Shown: piece by piece, positions 43,741 to 56,400 of the stretch | How the letters are laid out: every line of letters starts with the position of its first letter | Position numbering within the stretch: the stretch's first letter is position 1 | Origin: Anaeramoeba flamelloides | Lineage: Eukaryota; Metamonada; Anaeramoebidae | DNA length: 64,000 nucleotides | Assembly: GCA_027625915.1 (NCBI GenBank) | Contig: JANTQA010000047.1 | Location: 16,678,001-16,742,000 of the forward strand | Reading direction: 5' to 3' | Made by a program: the position numbers and the translations under genes | The notes under the pieces: generated by a model | Databases searched by the model: none | What the model saw: only the letters and a program-made list of their open reading frames with translations | What the model was told of the DNA's origin: nothing

Positions 43741-46666
43741 GAAAATAATAAAAAAATACTTTGTTTTTGATTTCTTTTTCAAAAAATAAATCGTAATAAC
43801 AAAAAAAAAATAAAATAATACCTTTTTAATAAAAAATTTTTAAAAATTAAAATTTATGATTTATTTATAGAACATTTTATTATTTATTTTCAAAGCAAAA
43901 TTTCTGATCACTTTATTTATTTATTTTTTTTTTAATCAATCTTTTTTTCTAAAAATTCTTATTTTTTATCTTTATTAGTAAAAAAAAAAAAAATGTAATG
44001 TAAATAATTTAATCAATTAAAAAAAGAAAAAATAAATAAAAGCAAATTAATTAATTGAAATTTTGATCTGCTAAATTGTTTAAATAAATTTTAGCATCCT
44101 TTAAAATTGTAATATTTATTTTAATTTGTTGGCGTTCTTTTGTCACGTTTTGGTCTTGAGCTAATAAGGAATCAAAATTTTGTTTTTTATATAATTCTGT
44201 TACGAAAACATTCAATAATTTTTCTTTGCTTGAATTTATGAGAAAAAAAACAATCGCCTTTGGAATTAAATCTAAAATTTTAATTTTAATAATTTGAAAA
44301 TAATTCGTCAAGCTTTCGAAAATATAAATTATGTTTACTTTTTCGTTTTTTGAAATGGTTTTTGGTAATTTGATATTAAAATTAATTTCTTTTTGTGTGA
44401 TAAGAAGATTTTGCAACATTATTTTCTTCAATTTTTTCATCTTTTCCAAACCAAGAAAAAATTTTCCAAATGTTTTGTTTTTCATTTACTTTTTTATTAT
44501 TATTGCTATTAGTATTTTCCGAATTTAAAATTAAACTTTCAATTTGATTTTTGAAGGGTATTTATAATCTGGATGGTTCAAAGTGGCCACATCAGCTTCT
44601 ACATCTATGATACTTGAAACGTATTCTTGTGTTTTGGTTTTTAATTTCTTTAATAAATCAACTGACAAATCTGTTAAGCAGGTTTTTAATTTCGGGTATT
44701 GATCAATTTCTTGAATATTTAAATTTTCAATAATTCTGATTAATTCTTTATAAGATAATTCTATTAATTGAATTGAGTGCCTTTTCAATTTTAAAATTTG
44801 TTCCATTAAAATTTTTTTAAAATTTTGATCTGAGATTTGTAAATTAAAATTTAGCCCGAGAGAATTCCTGATCAATAATCTAATATTTTCTAAAGTGATC
44901 CCTTCTAGGGGATCAAAATTGTTAATATAGGAACCAAACACCTTTGTAAATAGATAATGCAGTCTAGAACCCCCTGTTAAATGTTTTGTAGATAGATCAT
45001 TTTTGGTACCTTCAATTGATCCAATGTATGCATTTGAAAAAATGTCCAGCTTTTGCATTAAAAAGCCAGCTTTATTTTCCATTTCATCAAATTTCCCATA
45101 TTTATTCTGAAATTGGGTTTCTTTATGTCTATAAGATTTAATTTTGTTGTTTATATTATTTTTGATGTCTGGTAAACATTTTTTAAGATGTACAAACAAT
45201 AATTTTGATAGTTGCTTTTTTAAATATTTTGTCCCGCATCGTGTACAATATTTCGGATATTTGTTTTTAAAAAATTCTTCTTCTTCAAAAAGTGATGTTT
45301 GTATTTTCTTATTATAAAGAATGTCCTGCTGCGATCTATTGATAATTGGAATATATCCTAATTTTAGAGGATGTATGCCACCTTCCAAAATTTCAGTTAA
45401 AACATTCGTTCCTTTTTGCAAAGATCAACCTTTGTTAAGACACCCAAGGTTCTTTCTCCTTTGGGATCAACTTCTTTTGCTATTTTTAATGCCGCAGAGT
45501 TTGCTAGATCTTGATTTGCTGGAATAATAACCAAAATAATGGTTTTTGGGTTTTTAATATAACTAAGTACTAAATTTTTAATCTTTTCAGAAATGTTTTT
45601 ATCCTGCCCCTCAACAGATACTTGGGTTAGTCCCGGTAAATCAATCAAGGTTAATTTCGGTACATCACTTGATACTATCTATTTTTGATTTAAATATAGG
45701 TGTTTAAAAATGTAAATATTAAATAATAAGTCACACAATGATGTAAATCTTTTTTTTTTTTTTTTTTTTTTTTGGTTTTAAAAAATAAATGAACATGAAA
45801 TTACTTGCTTTTTGAAAAACAATAATTCTTCAATTTTTTTTTAAATTTCGAAAATTTGTAAATTTCATTGTTTTATTCTTTTAATGATTGAAAAGAGACT
45901 AAATAAATATTTAGTATAAACTTTAATTTTTTTTTTTTATTTTTATTGTAATTTAAGGGTGGGGTTTTGAATTCCTCAAATTTTAGTATTTGTTTTGTTT
46001 TGTTTTGTTTTGTTGGAGTTTTTTACCCACTTATTATTGATTGAATAATTAAATTAAATTTGTTTACCTCCTTAATTTTTTTTTTATTGTTTTTTTTTTT
46101 GAGTTATGGATTTATCAAATACAGTAATTCAGTTCAGATTGCGTTTGTATTTAATTCTATATTTATTGACTTTAAAGAATGATAAATAGATGAAATTTGT
46201 TAAATTTTTAAGTTTTTTTACAAACTGTACCTTTCTCGTTCCCAAATCCTAAATTACTTTAAAAATGTTCGAAAAAGTAAAATCCTATAATACCACCTTA
46301 TCTAAGCTTTATTTAAAGGTATTATAAAGTTGGGATAAGTACATAAATATACGTTCAAAAATACATAGAGATGGTGGGGGGTAGGAGGTAAACAAAATCA
46401 GTTTTATATTTGAGCTTGATTTGTTCGGGAATTCTGAAAATTTTTTAAAAAAAAAATTGATAATTTGTAATATTTTGAATTTCGTTCAAAAAATAGACAA
46501 TTAAATTGTTAGTATTGAATAATAAAATTGAATTTCAATTGTTTCTGATCCTCAAATTTAGAGCATAATTAAATGCCTTTTCAACCAAAAGTTACCTTTG
46601 GGGAAAGAGATTTCAATGTTTCACTTTTTTTCCACAATGGTAATGGTGATCAATTTTGAGTTTTAA

Positions 46667-47447
46667 GGCACTAGTCATTTACCCTGGATTTGCCCCATAC
46701 TCTAGAAGACAACCTGAAACCTAAAAAAGGGTATTGCGAAATTGCCTTTCTTTTGATTAACTAAATTCAAATAACAAAAAAAAAATTTCTTTGGATCTTC
46801 AATTTGGGAAAAAAACAAATATAAAAAAAGTTTGAAAGAGTTCTCAATTTCAAAAAATCAAAATTTAAAAAAATTTTCATAGGATCTGATTGGCAAAAAA
46901 TTCAAATAACAAGAAAAAATTTCAGATGATCCCTTGTTAAAAAAATTCAAATTTTAAAGAAAACAATTTATTTTAAATTGAAGAAATTTAACCCTTTGGG
47001 AATTTAAAATAAAGAGACAAATGGATTTTTCTTTTAAGTGCACAATCAATTTAATTCGATTTAATTTAATTTGTGGTTATTTTGCAACCCTCTATATTTG
47101 ACAAGGTAAGGATTTTGTAACATTCTTGAGATAAAAAATTTCTCATTTGAAAAAATGAAAAAAATGAAAAAAAAAAATCCTGGGAGATCTCAAAAAACGC
47201 CAAAGAGTAACACTTCAAAACTAACACAGTTGTTTTCAAAATTATAGATTCTAACCATTCAAATTGGAAATTGGATGTCTCTCTTTGGTACTTTTTTCTA
47301 AAAATTTCCTATTTTTTGATTGTTGATTTTTGGAGATTGATCGCACTTCACATGATTAGTTTTTGGTTGGTATTAGATTCTCATAAAAACTACGAAATTT
47401 TTTTAATCTATTTCAGAAAATTATTTTTATGCATAATGACTCCACCA
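46667..47447 (+). mobile_element. F7 element, complete, TTAA target
   Basis: It is flanked by TTAA at 46663-46666 and 47448-47451. It starts GGCACTAGTCATTTACC and ends CATAATGACTCCACCA, an imperfect inverted pair. At 781 bp without internal insertions it is the reference copy for the family. The 87-codon open frame (47271-47534) crosses the element's right end and is not a gene. Confidence 0.8.
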
Positions 47448-48139
47448 TTAAATGCAAATTTTAATTATTTACTAGAGTATTTTTTCAGAATTTTTGTTTT
47501 TTACTTTGTTGATCATTTGGGAATCTGTGAATAAAATTTTCATGTTATTCCTCATTATTAATCTTTGTTTTTGTTTTAAATTTTTTTCATTGTATACTTT
47601 ATTTTATTTAACATTTGAAAGGTGATGTTTTTATTCAATTTTTAGACAGAGATTCACACAATGTTATTATTTTAATAATCAAAGGAATAGTAAATTTTTT
47701 GAAAAAAATATATAATTATTCACAAGTATGAAAAAATAAAATTGAAAATCCAAATTGTTTTTCAGACATTAAATACCAGGAATCGTGTATTCCAGTATAT
47801 GTTAATTTAAGAAAAAATCTTGGAAGGGTTTTATTTATTAATATGGGTCGGTAATTAAGTGGAGTTACACTCGTCTCCATATTTATGCCTGAATAATATG
47901 ATTCTTTTTTTTAATAAAATCAATATTTACCTTCAAAAAATCTTTAACCCAATTTAAAAAGATTTTTTGAATTGTAATTAGAAAATTTTCATAATTTAAA
48001 TAAAATTAACTGCTTTGATTTTTGCTTGATTTATATTGTTTAATTTTGTAAAAATCTTGAAATAATTTATTTTTTTTTGATATTTAATTATTTCTTCATT
48101 TTTTGCAGTTGAGAATATTTCTTTAATTTCTAAATCAAA

Positions 48140-49335
48140 TATTTTTTTCAAATCACGATTTACATAAAATCGCGATAATCAATAATATCACAATAATTAT
48201 CACAAATTGCAATATTCTCTAAAATCATGATAAATGTCAAGATGTCGTAATTAAAATTAAAATATCATGATTAAAAAGTAATTGCAATATAGTAGTTGAT
48301 GGCTTTTTGGGTAATTCAACAATATTTATCAAAAAAATTTTTTGATCAAAAAATAGATTAGGTGATTAAAAGTTATTCTTTGAAAAAACAACAAAAAAGA
48401 TATTTGGCTTAATCAAAGAAAAGATCAAAGAGTTTTTCAAAGTTTTTTATTGTGATTTGCTTGACAAACTGATAGATCATTGAGAACAACCAACGTAATA
48501 AAAAAGGCAAATAAATAGTTTCTCGGTCAAAACTGATGTTGGAAATTGTGTTGAATAATAATGTTTCTAAAACAACCAACCCATAGTGTGTTCTTTAAAG
48601 AATGTGCTTTTGAGTTCAATCATTTTCAATATTCTAGGAAGGATGAAAGGATTTTGGATAACTTTTCAAAAACTTTCTCAACAACTTATCCACATTACCA
48701 CCAATTATTAAGATTGTTTGTAAATTTTTGTTCTGGTTATTCTTATTCTTCGTCTCTTATCTTTGTATTGGGCAGAAAACACAAAAAGAGCTTAGAGGTT
48801 TTCTTTGATCGATCATCAATAAGAAAGAAAATTACACTTTATTCTTTTTGGTTATTTAACTTGGAATGGTAGAAACTCAATTTTAAAAAAATACATCTAT
48901 TTTATATTCAAGTGTATTGTTTAAACGGGTAATTATTAGTTTGATCATAACATTCACAAAAGATTTTACTTTTGTTAGTTAAAAAAAATGAAAAGAAAAC
49001 ATTTTTTTACTACAACAAACAAACTCATTCTTTTAATATAGTTATTTGTCTTTTAGAACTTTTAAATACTTGAAAACAATTCACAACCCTTACAAACATT
49101 TTCTAACATTTTTAAAGGGGGGGAACGTGTGTAAAAGGGAAAAGAGTTGTGAAAGTCAATGAGATTTTTTGTAAAGCGTTTTAAAAAAATAATTTTCTTT
49201 ATTGGGATAATTATTTTATGGACTATTGAGATTTTATGATTTTTCGTGAGAAGTAGGACTAATCGCGATTTTTTCAGATTCTCATGAATTTATTGCTGAT
49301 ATAATGATAATACTTTTTATCATCAAAACCTCTAA
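48140..49335. mobile_element. F3 element in the dynamin intron
   Basis: It aligns with 9361-10604 over its length (AAGAGTTTT, CCAATTATTAAGATT, GCTTAGAGGTTTT, GATCGATCA, CACTTGAAAAC-type words) and ends TTTTTATCATCAAAACCTCTA. The left end is more decayed (ATCACGATTTACATAAAATC). The 103-codon open frame at 48561-48872 lies in the element interior and is interrupted in the other copies. Confidence 0.7.
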
Positions 49336-49672
49336 TAATTAGTAAAATATTCCATTAATTGAAATCAAAAATTTCGGTTATTAATTGGGAAATTATAGTA
49401 AATGAATTTATGAGAGTACGGTTGTGAATATAATGGTTATTTGGGATCAAGGATCATTCACCAAGTAATTGAGATCTTTATTAAAAAAGTTTAAAATAAG
49501 AAAGCCACAAACAAAAATAGCAAATTATTTTGAGTAGCTTTGTGTTGATTATTGCTTTTAGAAAGTTTTAATTTTGTTTCTCGTTTATGACAAAAGGGGC
49601 ACTATACATCATTCTATTTTATAAAAAGTAGTTTTTCCTAAAAATTAAAGAAATAACAGTGGGCAATGTTAA

Positions 49673-50886
49673 GGGAATAGTAAACTAAAAAAAATCTTCA
49701 AGTAAATTTAATAGCAAATTCAAAAAAAATTTACCGTATCTTGATATTGAAAAACAAAGTAAAAATTTGATTACTACAAAACCAAACTTACTTTCAATAC
49801 TATTTTCAGAAATAAATTATTGTTTTTAAATATTCTGATCCATTTTTCGCATTTTTGAAAAGTTCAAAATCCAACATATTTCAGAATTATTTAAAAAAAA
49901 TTATTTTCTTTGAAAGAAGATTGAAATCTTATTGCCTGTAAAGGAAGTGTACAGAAATACACTTTAAAAATTGAACCACTAAGTTCTATAATAACTCAGT
50001 TTAAAAAATCTACTTAATTTCAAAAAAAATACAATAATTATTTTAAACTTGTAAAAAAAATAATTTTTTGATTCAAAGAACAGTTCAAATCAATTTTTTC
50101 TCTAAGTTGAATAAAAAAATCTGAGAAAAAGAACCAAACAATCGAATTAAAAATTCTCCCGAAATACTTTTTTAAAACCTGGAAAATTCAACTTTAAATC
50201 TAGAGAAATACTTTTTAATTTGATAATTTATAATCAATAATTAATAACTCAATCTTAATTATTTCAGTAAGTCATTAATAACCCAAAGATTGAATGTATC
50301 AAATAGACTTTACAATTATTTCTCTATTTTTTAAATATTTTCAAACAAATACTATCAATTCAAATGCATATTTCTATTAAAAAAAAAATAATAGATATTA
50401 TCAAATAACTGATTTTAATACAAACACTTCCTTTTTTATACTCTTGGTATTTGAAAAAAGATATTAACTAGTTTTTTAAATTTCAAGAAATTTAATAAAT
50501 ATTTGTGAATAAAATAAAAGATCAATTTTTTTAGAATCTTCAAGGATACAATATTTGATTGATTTTTATTATATTTTTAAAATAAGATTAAATTTCCAAG
50601 GTTACTTGTTCATAAATACTCTCTGAAATGACTAAAAGTGAGATTTCTTCAAAATTAAATTTTTTTGCAAATTTTTTTTTCTCTTTTTGATCCAAAAACC
50701 CAACAAAAAAAGGTGTAAGATCTTTTTGACTGAAAATTTCAAGGGAAAAATGAAATCTTTTAAAAATGATAACTCATTTCTCTAAAGTTGACAAATGTGG
50801 TGATTCTTCGGAATTAATCATATTCTTATGTAAATAATTTCTCTATTGACTTTGGGAAAAAAAAATAAATAAGGGTTACTAGTCCC
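49673..50886. mobile_element. F1 element, complete, in the dynamin intron
   Basis: This 1,214-bp copy has TTAA at 49669-49672 and 50887-50890. It starts GGGAATAGTAAACT and ends GTTACTAGTCCC. It is close in sequence to the copy at 4488-5703 throughout, suggesting a fairly recent burst. Confidence 0.85.
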
Positions 50887-51791
50887 TTAAACCAAAAACA
50901 AAGCCGTATTAATTTTTTTTCTTGTAATCCTTCAGAAATGAGATCTAAAAAAAACGTTTTATTTCAACAATAAAGACCAGTGTTCAAGTTAAAAGAATTT
51001 AAGTTGGGTGACACGTACTATTTTAATTCTTTTAAAGGAAAGAATGGAAGGAGAATAGCTTCATTTTAGTTGTCAGTGATCGAATAATATTTTATTTTAT
51101 GGCAATTTATTGAATAACGAATATAAAAATCACATTTCAATAAGATAAGACTGATTGAAGAGAAACGAATTTTAAGTGGAATTTCTAAATTCGTGGTGGT
51201 CAAGTTTATGATTTTATTGAAAAGGGAAATTTTGAAAACTGAACAAAAAGATCAAAAGGAAACTCAAATAAAATATCAGAAATACAAAGCAATTTTTAAA
51301 AAAAATCAAAAGATTACATTTAAAACTAGCCGATGACTGGAAATATTTTTGCCTGGTGCAATTTTTTCTGTTTTGAATTCAATTTCTTTTTTCACTTTTG
51401 ACAAACTATGGATGCGTTCCTTTTTAGAATTGCCAAAATATGCATAGGTAATTGATTGGTTATTTTGATGTGGAACAGAACTAAGTTGAAGTATTAATGG
51501 CTTTCGTGTTACAATACCATTACCGCTGTTCAAGTCCAAAATAAATAAAAAGGTAAATTAAAAAAAGAATTTGAAAGGAGAGAGAGGAAACTACTTTTTG
51601 AAAACAGATCCAGTAAGAAGTTGAGGAGATTACCCTGGTAAAAAATCTTTTCCAACAAGATTTTCAAGAACAGAAGATTTTCCCGAACTTTTTTCCCCAA
51701 CAACAACAATTGAAGGTAAGTGGATTAATGGTGTTGAAGATTCTTCAAGGATTGAACGAAGTTTATTCGTCACTGTATTGATTGTTTGCAT

Positions 51792-52199
51792 AAAGACCAA
51801 TTGAAAAAAATAGTAAAAAGTGTTTTTGATTTTTTACTTTGATGTAATAATATTTGAATACAAGAATTGAGTGTGGTGTGTTTCTTTATATTCTTCAGAA
51901 AATAAATTGTTCTCTTTCTTGGAAATGCCAAAGAAAAATCCTTTTACTTCATTTACAAATAAAGAAATATCAAAACGAATATATTTTGATCAATTTAAGT
52001 TTTTGAACTATGACCAAGTTTGTCTATTGAGCAATTTTCACTGTCATTAAAAAACATTCCTGTCCATTTTTTCTATTTGATACCAGAGAAAATGTCTTTT
52101 TCAAAAAACCTTGGTTTTTTTGAAAAACTTTTATTAAAAATAAAAAGCCTTGTGGGTTTTTAAAAATCAGAGTTATGAATTTAGTTCATAGTTACTGAC
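51792..52199. other. Upstream region of the dynamin gene
   Basis: AT-rich promoter and leader region. I see no other gene. Poly-T/A stretches and the word CTTGGTTTTTTTGAAAAAC near 52110 form a weak hairpin. Confidence 0.35.
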
Positions 52200-52550
52200 A
52201 AATAATAAAAAGTAAATCTGTTATTGGTTTCTTAAAGTTCTATTATATAAAAAGAAATTCTAAAAATGAAGGATCAAATTGCAAAATGTATCTCAAAAAA
52301 TAGAGGAAATTTTTTGAAATTTTAAACAAACAAAAAAACAAAAAATATTCAATAAATTGTAAAAATAAAGAAAAATTTTTCAAACAAATTGTATTCCTAA
52401 TTTAAATTTTACTGGAAAACTCAAGTTGTTTACATTCAAAATTGATTTGAACTTTAGTATACTAATGTTTAGTCAATTGGATGTTACCTTGGAACAAGAA
52501 GCAAAAAAAGCACGGATAATATTTTGAAACATGAATTATGGCCATAGGAT
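52200..52550 (-). mobile_element. F9 copy, partial and reversed
   Basis: The reverse complement matches 41595-42074 (CACGGATAATATTTTGAAAC, TGTATCTCAAAAAATAGAGG, CTTTAGTATACTA). The outermost ~30 bases of the left terminus are degraded, so no TA-flanked boundary can be fixed. Confidence 0.65.
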
Positions 52551-52769
52551 TGTTTTTTAATTATTGTATAGGTTTTATAAAATAATATTTTGTGCCAAGA
52601 AAGGATTTTATGATGGTTGTTAAAATTAGCAAAAAAGAAAGTAAAAAATATATTGGAAAGTGTATATTTTAAACAAATCTTTTTTTATTAACGACCAGGC
52701 AAGAAAACCTCCTTTTCATTAAACTTGTTGAAATTAAAAATTAAAAAAAAAAAATGTAATCAAAGTAAA

Positions 52770-52999
52770 CTATTTTTCAAAAATTTTGACTCACTTTATA
52801 ATGTTAATGGGAGTTGTTTTGGGGGTTTATTCCAGTATTCTTTAGAAAAAATATATTTAAATTTTTGGATCAGAATCATTTTTTCTAATTTTGCAAATTT
52901 TAGTTTTTCTTTTTCAATTTTTTTTTTCTTTTGTTTTTCTTTTTCTTTTTCTTTTTCTTTTATTTTATTTTTATTATTTTTTTTCTTTTTCTTTTTTTT

Positions 53000-53039
<40 letters not shown>

Positions 53040-53420
53040 TTTTTTTAAAAGATCATGTGGAAAAAAAAAAAGATTTTCTAAAAGATAAATAATCACTAAG
53101 AAAATTGAGACTATGTAGTGTCTTTGAAAATGGATTTAATTATTCATAAAAAATCTCGTCGTTCAACTTTTTTCAGTGAAAGTTCAGTAATAAAAAATCG
53201 TAATGCTCATTTCAAAAATTGTGACTCACTTTTTTTTAGTTTTTGGTTTTATTTTTTTTAATTTTTATTATATCACGCTTTTATAGATTTAGAATGGCTT
53301 AAAAGTGAATTACAAATCATATTTAGTTATTAATTGTTCTTGAATACTAAAAGATATTTTTTTTTTTTTTTCAATTTATTATTTCGGGTCAGTCACAATT
53401 TCTGAAAAAGAGTTTATATT
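52770..53420. mobile_element. F6 element with polypyrimidine core
   Basis: It repeats the left part of 16590-17335: TTTTGACTCACTTTATAATG, CAGAATCATTTTTTCTAATT, a long T/C run (about 52910-53050) and then CATTTCAAAAATTGTGACTC. The T/C run is longer here, with up to about 35 consecutive T. The poly-Phe open frames across it are artefacts. Confidence 0.7.
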
Positions 53421-55436
53421 CTTGAAGATTTATTTCTATTTTATCTTCTTAATTTGTATGAATACACTATAATTTTTTACCTTAAATTTCTCGCCCCATT
53501 AGTATTTATTATTATTTAAACAAAACATTTTTTTACACATTTAAATTCAAAATTCTAATTTCAAATATTTTTATCAAGCAAAGCCAAAACAAGGGATACT
53601 GTTTCAAAGATTAAAAATAAAGAGAATGAATTCTTGAAATCAAAAAAAAAGCTACAAAAATATTCGACTCAAAGAAAAAGAAAATTTTAGAAGAAATTTC
53701 AATCAGAATCAGATTTATTTTGGGTTCTCAATTTAATCCAAAATAAATAATTATAAAATCAAACGAAATTGTCCAATAAATCTTTATTTCTGAAGACAAA
53801 TTCAAAAATATCATATTACCTTAACCAAAACCCAATTTAGGAGAATTTAAATGAATATATGAATTATAATTAATTTTGGGAATTCTTTAGAATAGTATGT
53901 ATTTTTTTCTCAAAAATTTGACAAACAAAAGTGTTTTCATGAAGAATTAAAAACAAAAATAAATTAAGGTACATTTTTTGATTTTATTTGAGATAAATTA
54001 TTTTAATAGAATCCGAACTTTGTGTCTTATTGTAATTTTTTGTGTACCTTACTTTAAGTTCAAATCCATGTATATTAAAAGTGGAACTGGTTATAGTGAA
54101 ATTATTTGCCAAAAAAAAAAGATGAAAAATTTATCTTTTTTAGGATATATGCCCTTAATAAAATTAAGCACTATTTTTTTTTCTGATTAATATTTTTCTA
54201 AATTTTGCCTTATAAATTAATTCAATTAACCACTAGGATAATTTTTTTTAGAATTAAAACAATTTCAACTTTTGAATATCAAAAATATTTTTTCAAATTC
54301 GTGTACACTTTTTTCTTTTTTTTTTGAAAAATTGGGGTTGAGACAATTTTGAAATCAACGAATAAGCCATTATATTAAATTAAAATTCTTTTCTAGAGAT
54401 TTTTTCTTTTTAAATAACTTTTTTTTAAATTTTTTCCATTTGAAAATAAAAAAACATTTGAAGACCAAATTAGTACCTTTCTTGAAAATAAAATTCCCCA
54501 TAATTTATAATTTGTTTTAGTAAATGAGTTAAAATAAGATATTTTATATAAAAATATACATAATTTCAACTTTGAATTCAATCATTTTGGCAAAAAATGT
54601 TTTCAAGAAAAAGTTAAATTGAAACTGTATTTATTTTTATTTTATCATTTTGTTTTTTTAATTTTTTTAATAGAAGGTATTTGATCGATTTTCAATTTTT
54701 AGTGTTTTTTGGGTCGTAGGTACATATTACAAATAAAATATTTTAATTTATATATTTTGGTAATTTATTATTATTTTTTCATTTTTACTGACTCTTGTTC
54801 AAAAAAAAAAAGTAAGTTATTGTTTTTGGTGAAATTTTGAAGATTAATAGGGAATCTGAGTAAAAATGATTAAAATTACAAAACTTTTTTTGAAGTTAAT
54901 ATGAATGAAACGGTTGGTTAAAGTCTTTTAAGAAGAATAGAGTCTAACTTATATTTTTTTCATTTCAATTTCATCAAGATCCTTGAAATAGAATACCTTC
55001 AAAAATCAATATTTTTAAATGTTGAAAAAAGTGGCTAAAATTGGTAAAAAGTCCTTTTTTCGGCCAATCCATATCTAGCAGATTACCACTTTCAGAAATA
55101 ATCTTTAATATTTATTCAGAATTATTATACAAGTGCTTGGAAGAACCACACTTCTCATTAAGATCGAGTAATATAAAAATGAACTATTTTTGAATTTTCC
55201 TTTTTTCATTTGTATCTCCTCATACAAAAAAAAAACTGTGTACCCTTGTATCTATATAATAGCAAAAAAATGCAATTTTTTGTTATTTTTTGTTATGTAA
55301 ACTTTTTAGGAATACCATTAAGTTATAGTTTTGAACCAAGTATTTGGCTAGGTTTGAATAGTAACAATTTTTACATTTCAGTTAGCCTGTTGTTCATGGG
55401 GTTTTTGAAGAGGGGGGATTGAAAAAAAATGACAAA

Positions 55437-55469
<33 letters not shown>

Positions 55470-55919
55470 ATAGCTTTAATACTGTTACTCGGGCTTGAAA
55501 AAATAACATTCAATATTAAAATTAAGGATAAAAGACCCAAATAAAATCTAAAGAACTTGATCAGGAAACCCTTATTTTTATAATAATGTTAATTGAAAAA
55601 TAGAAATATCACAATTTTCATTCAGATTTTCCAAATAAAATGCATTCTAAGAATGTTTAATAAATCATCAAAATTCCCAACTCTCAAAGGGAAATTAATA
55701 ATTTAAGGTGGATTTTTAAATAAAAATTTAAAATCTAAAATGACTTAGAAAAAACATCTTTTTTTTGAAAGTTTTATACAAATTTTTCTTCATTTATTTT
55801 GAAACAAATAGTAGCACTCATATTTCCCTAGATAAAAATAGTGATAATTCTTCATTTCCATGGTTCCATTAAGATTTTTAATCAAAAATAAAATATTGAG
55901 CTTCACAACAATCTCCCTA
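53421..55919. other. Repeat-bearing gene-free tract
   Basis: 53430-53660 is a diverged repeat of 1736-1960. About 53940-54095 is a partial F2 MITE (its right half, ending TTAAAAGTGGAACTGGTTAT). At 55434-55468 about 27 A are followed directly by eight G. No gene is seen in the rest. Confidence 0.4.
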
Positions 55920-56400
55920 CAGTGATCAAAATAAAGCTTGCACAACGAATATAATTAGTGTTTCAAAATATCATCTGTGCTTTTTTTTATTCTTGTACCA
56001 AGGCAACATCCAATCTACTAACAAATAGTATACCTAAGTTCAAATCAATTTTGAAAGTAAAGGTCTGGATATTTTAAGTAAAATTTAAATTATGAATGCA
56101 AATAGTTGAAAATTTTCCATAATATTCTCAATTTTTTTGAACTTTTTTTGTTTTTTTTATGATTAAAATTTTCTTATAAAATATTTCCTCTATTTTTTGA
56201 GATAAATTTTGTAATTTGATCTTTCATTTTTAGAATTTATTTTTAAATAATAGAACTATAAAAACCCAAAACCATATTTTTTTAGGGTTTATTATCAGTT
56301 TCTTTTATTGGTTGATGTATAGGTCTTCTTTAACAAAAAAACACGCTTTTTATTTTGAAAAACGCATTATATTTTTTTGCACGGGTTATATAGACTACAG
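55920..56400. mobile_element. F9 MITE, complete
   Basis: This 481-bp copy is flanked by TA at 55918-55919 and 56401-56402. It starts CAGTGATCAAAATAAAGCTTG and ends GGGTTATATAGACTACAG. It is close in sequence to 41595-42074 throughout (TTCTTGTACCAAGGCAACAT shared exactly). Confidence 0.85.

Larger units (their letters stand above)
45679..51317 (-). other. 5,639-bp intron in the dynamin gene
   Basis: The donor GTAATC (51317) follows LVLN, and the acceptor AAAAATAG (45679) precedes [16 protein letters not shown]. The join aligns residue for residue with dynamins ([19 protein letters not shown]), so the intron is well supported. It contains an F7 (46667-47447), an F3 (about 48140-49335) and an F1 (49673-50886), together about 3.2 kb or 57% of its length. 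The preceding intron of the same gene is 108 bp (51633-51526). Confidence 0.85.
44051..51791 (-). pseudogene. Dynamin-related GTPase, apparently broken in the last exon
   Basis: Exon 1 is 51791-51634, exon 2 is 51525-51318 and exon 3 is 45678-44051. Exon 1 gives the N-terminal helix and the P-loop (GEKSSGKSS). Exon 2 gives switch 1 (GNGIVTRKPLILQL). Exon 3 gives LIDLPGLT (G3), TKVD (G4, usually TKLD) and NRSQQDI, then the middle domain (GGSRLHYLF, IRNSLG) and the effector domain (SLTNYFQIIK..LIPKAIVFFLINSSKE). Donors are GTAATC at both introns. Domain order matches Drp1/Vps1-type dynamins that constrict membranes; no PH or proline-rich domain is seen. Exon 3 changes frame three times: at about 45420 (just after TKVDL), about 44560 (after NHPDYK) and about 44390 (before the effector domain). 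Exons 1 and 2 are clean. Either this is a recent pseudogene, or the assembly has homopolymer errors. Confidence 0.85.

Noticed and set aside
48561-48872. 103-codon open frame
   Set aside because: Inside an F3 element and disrupted in the other two F3 copies, so not a gene.
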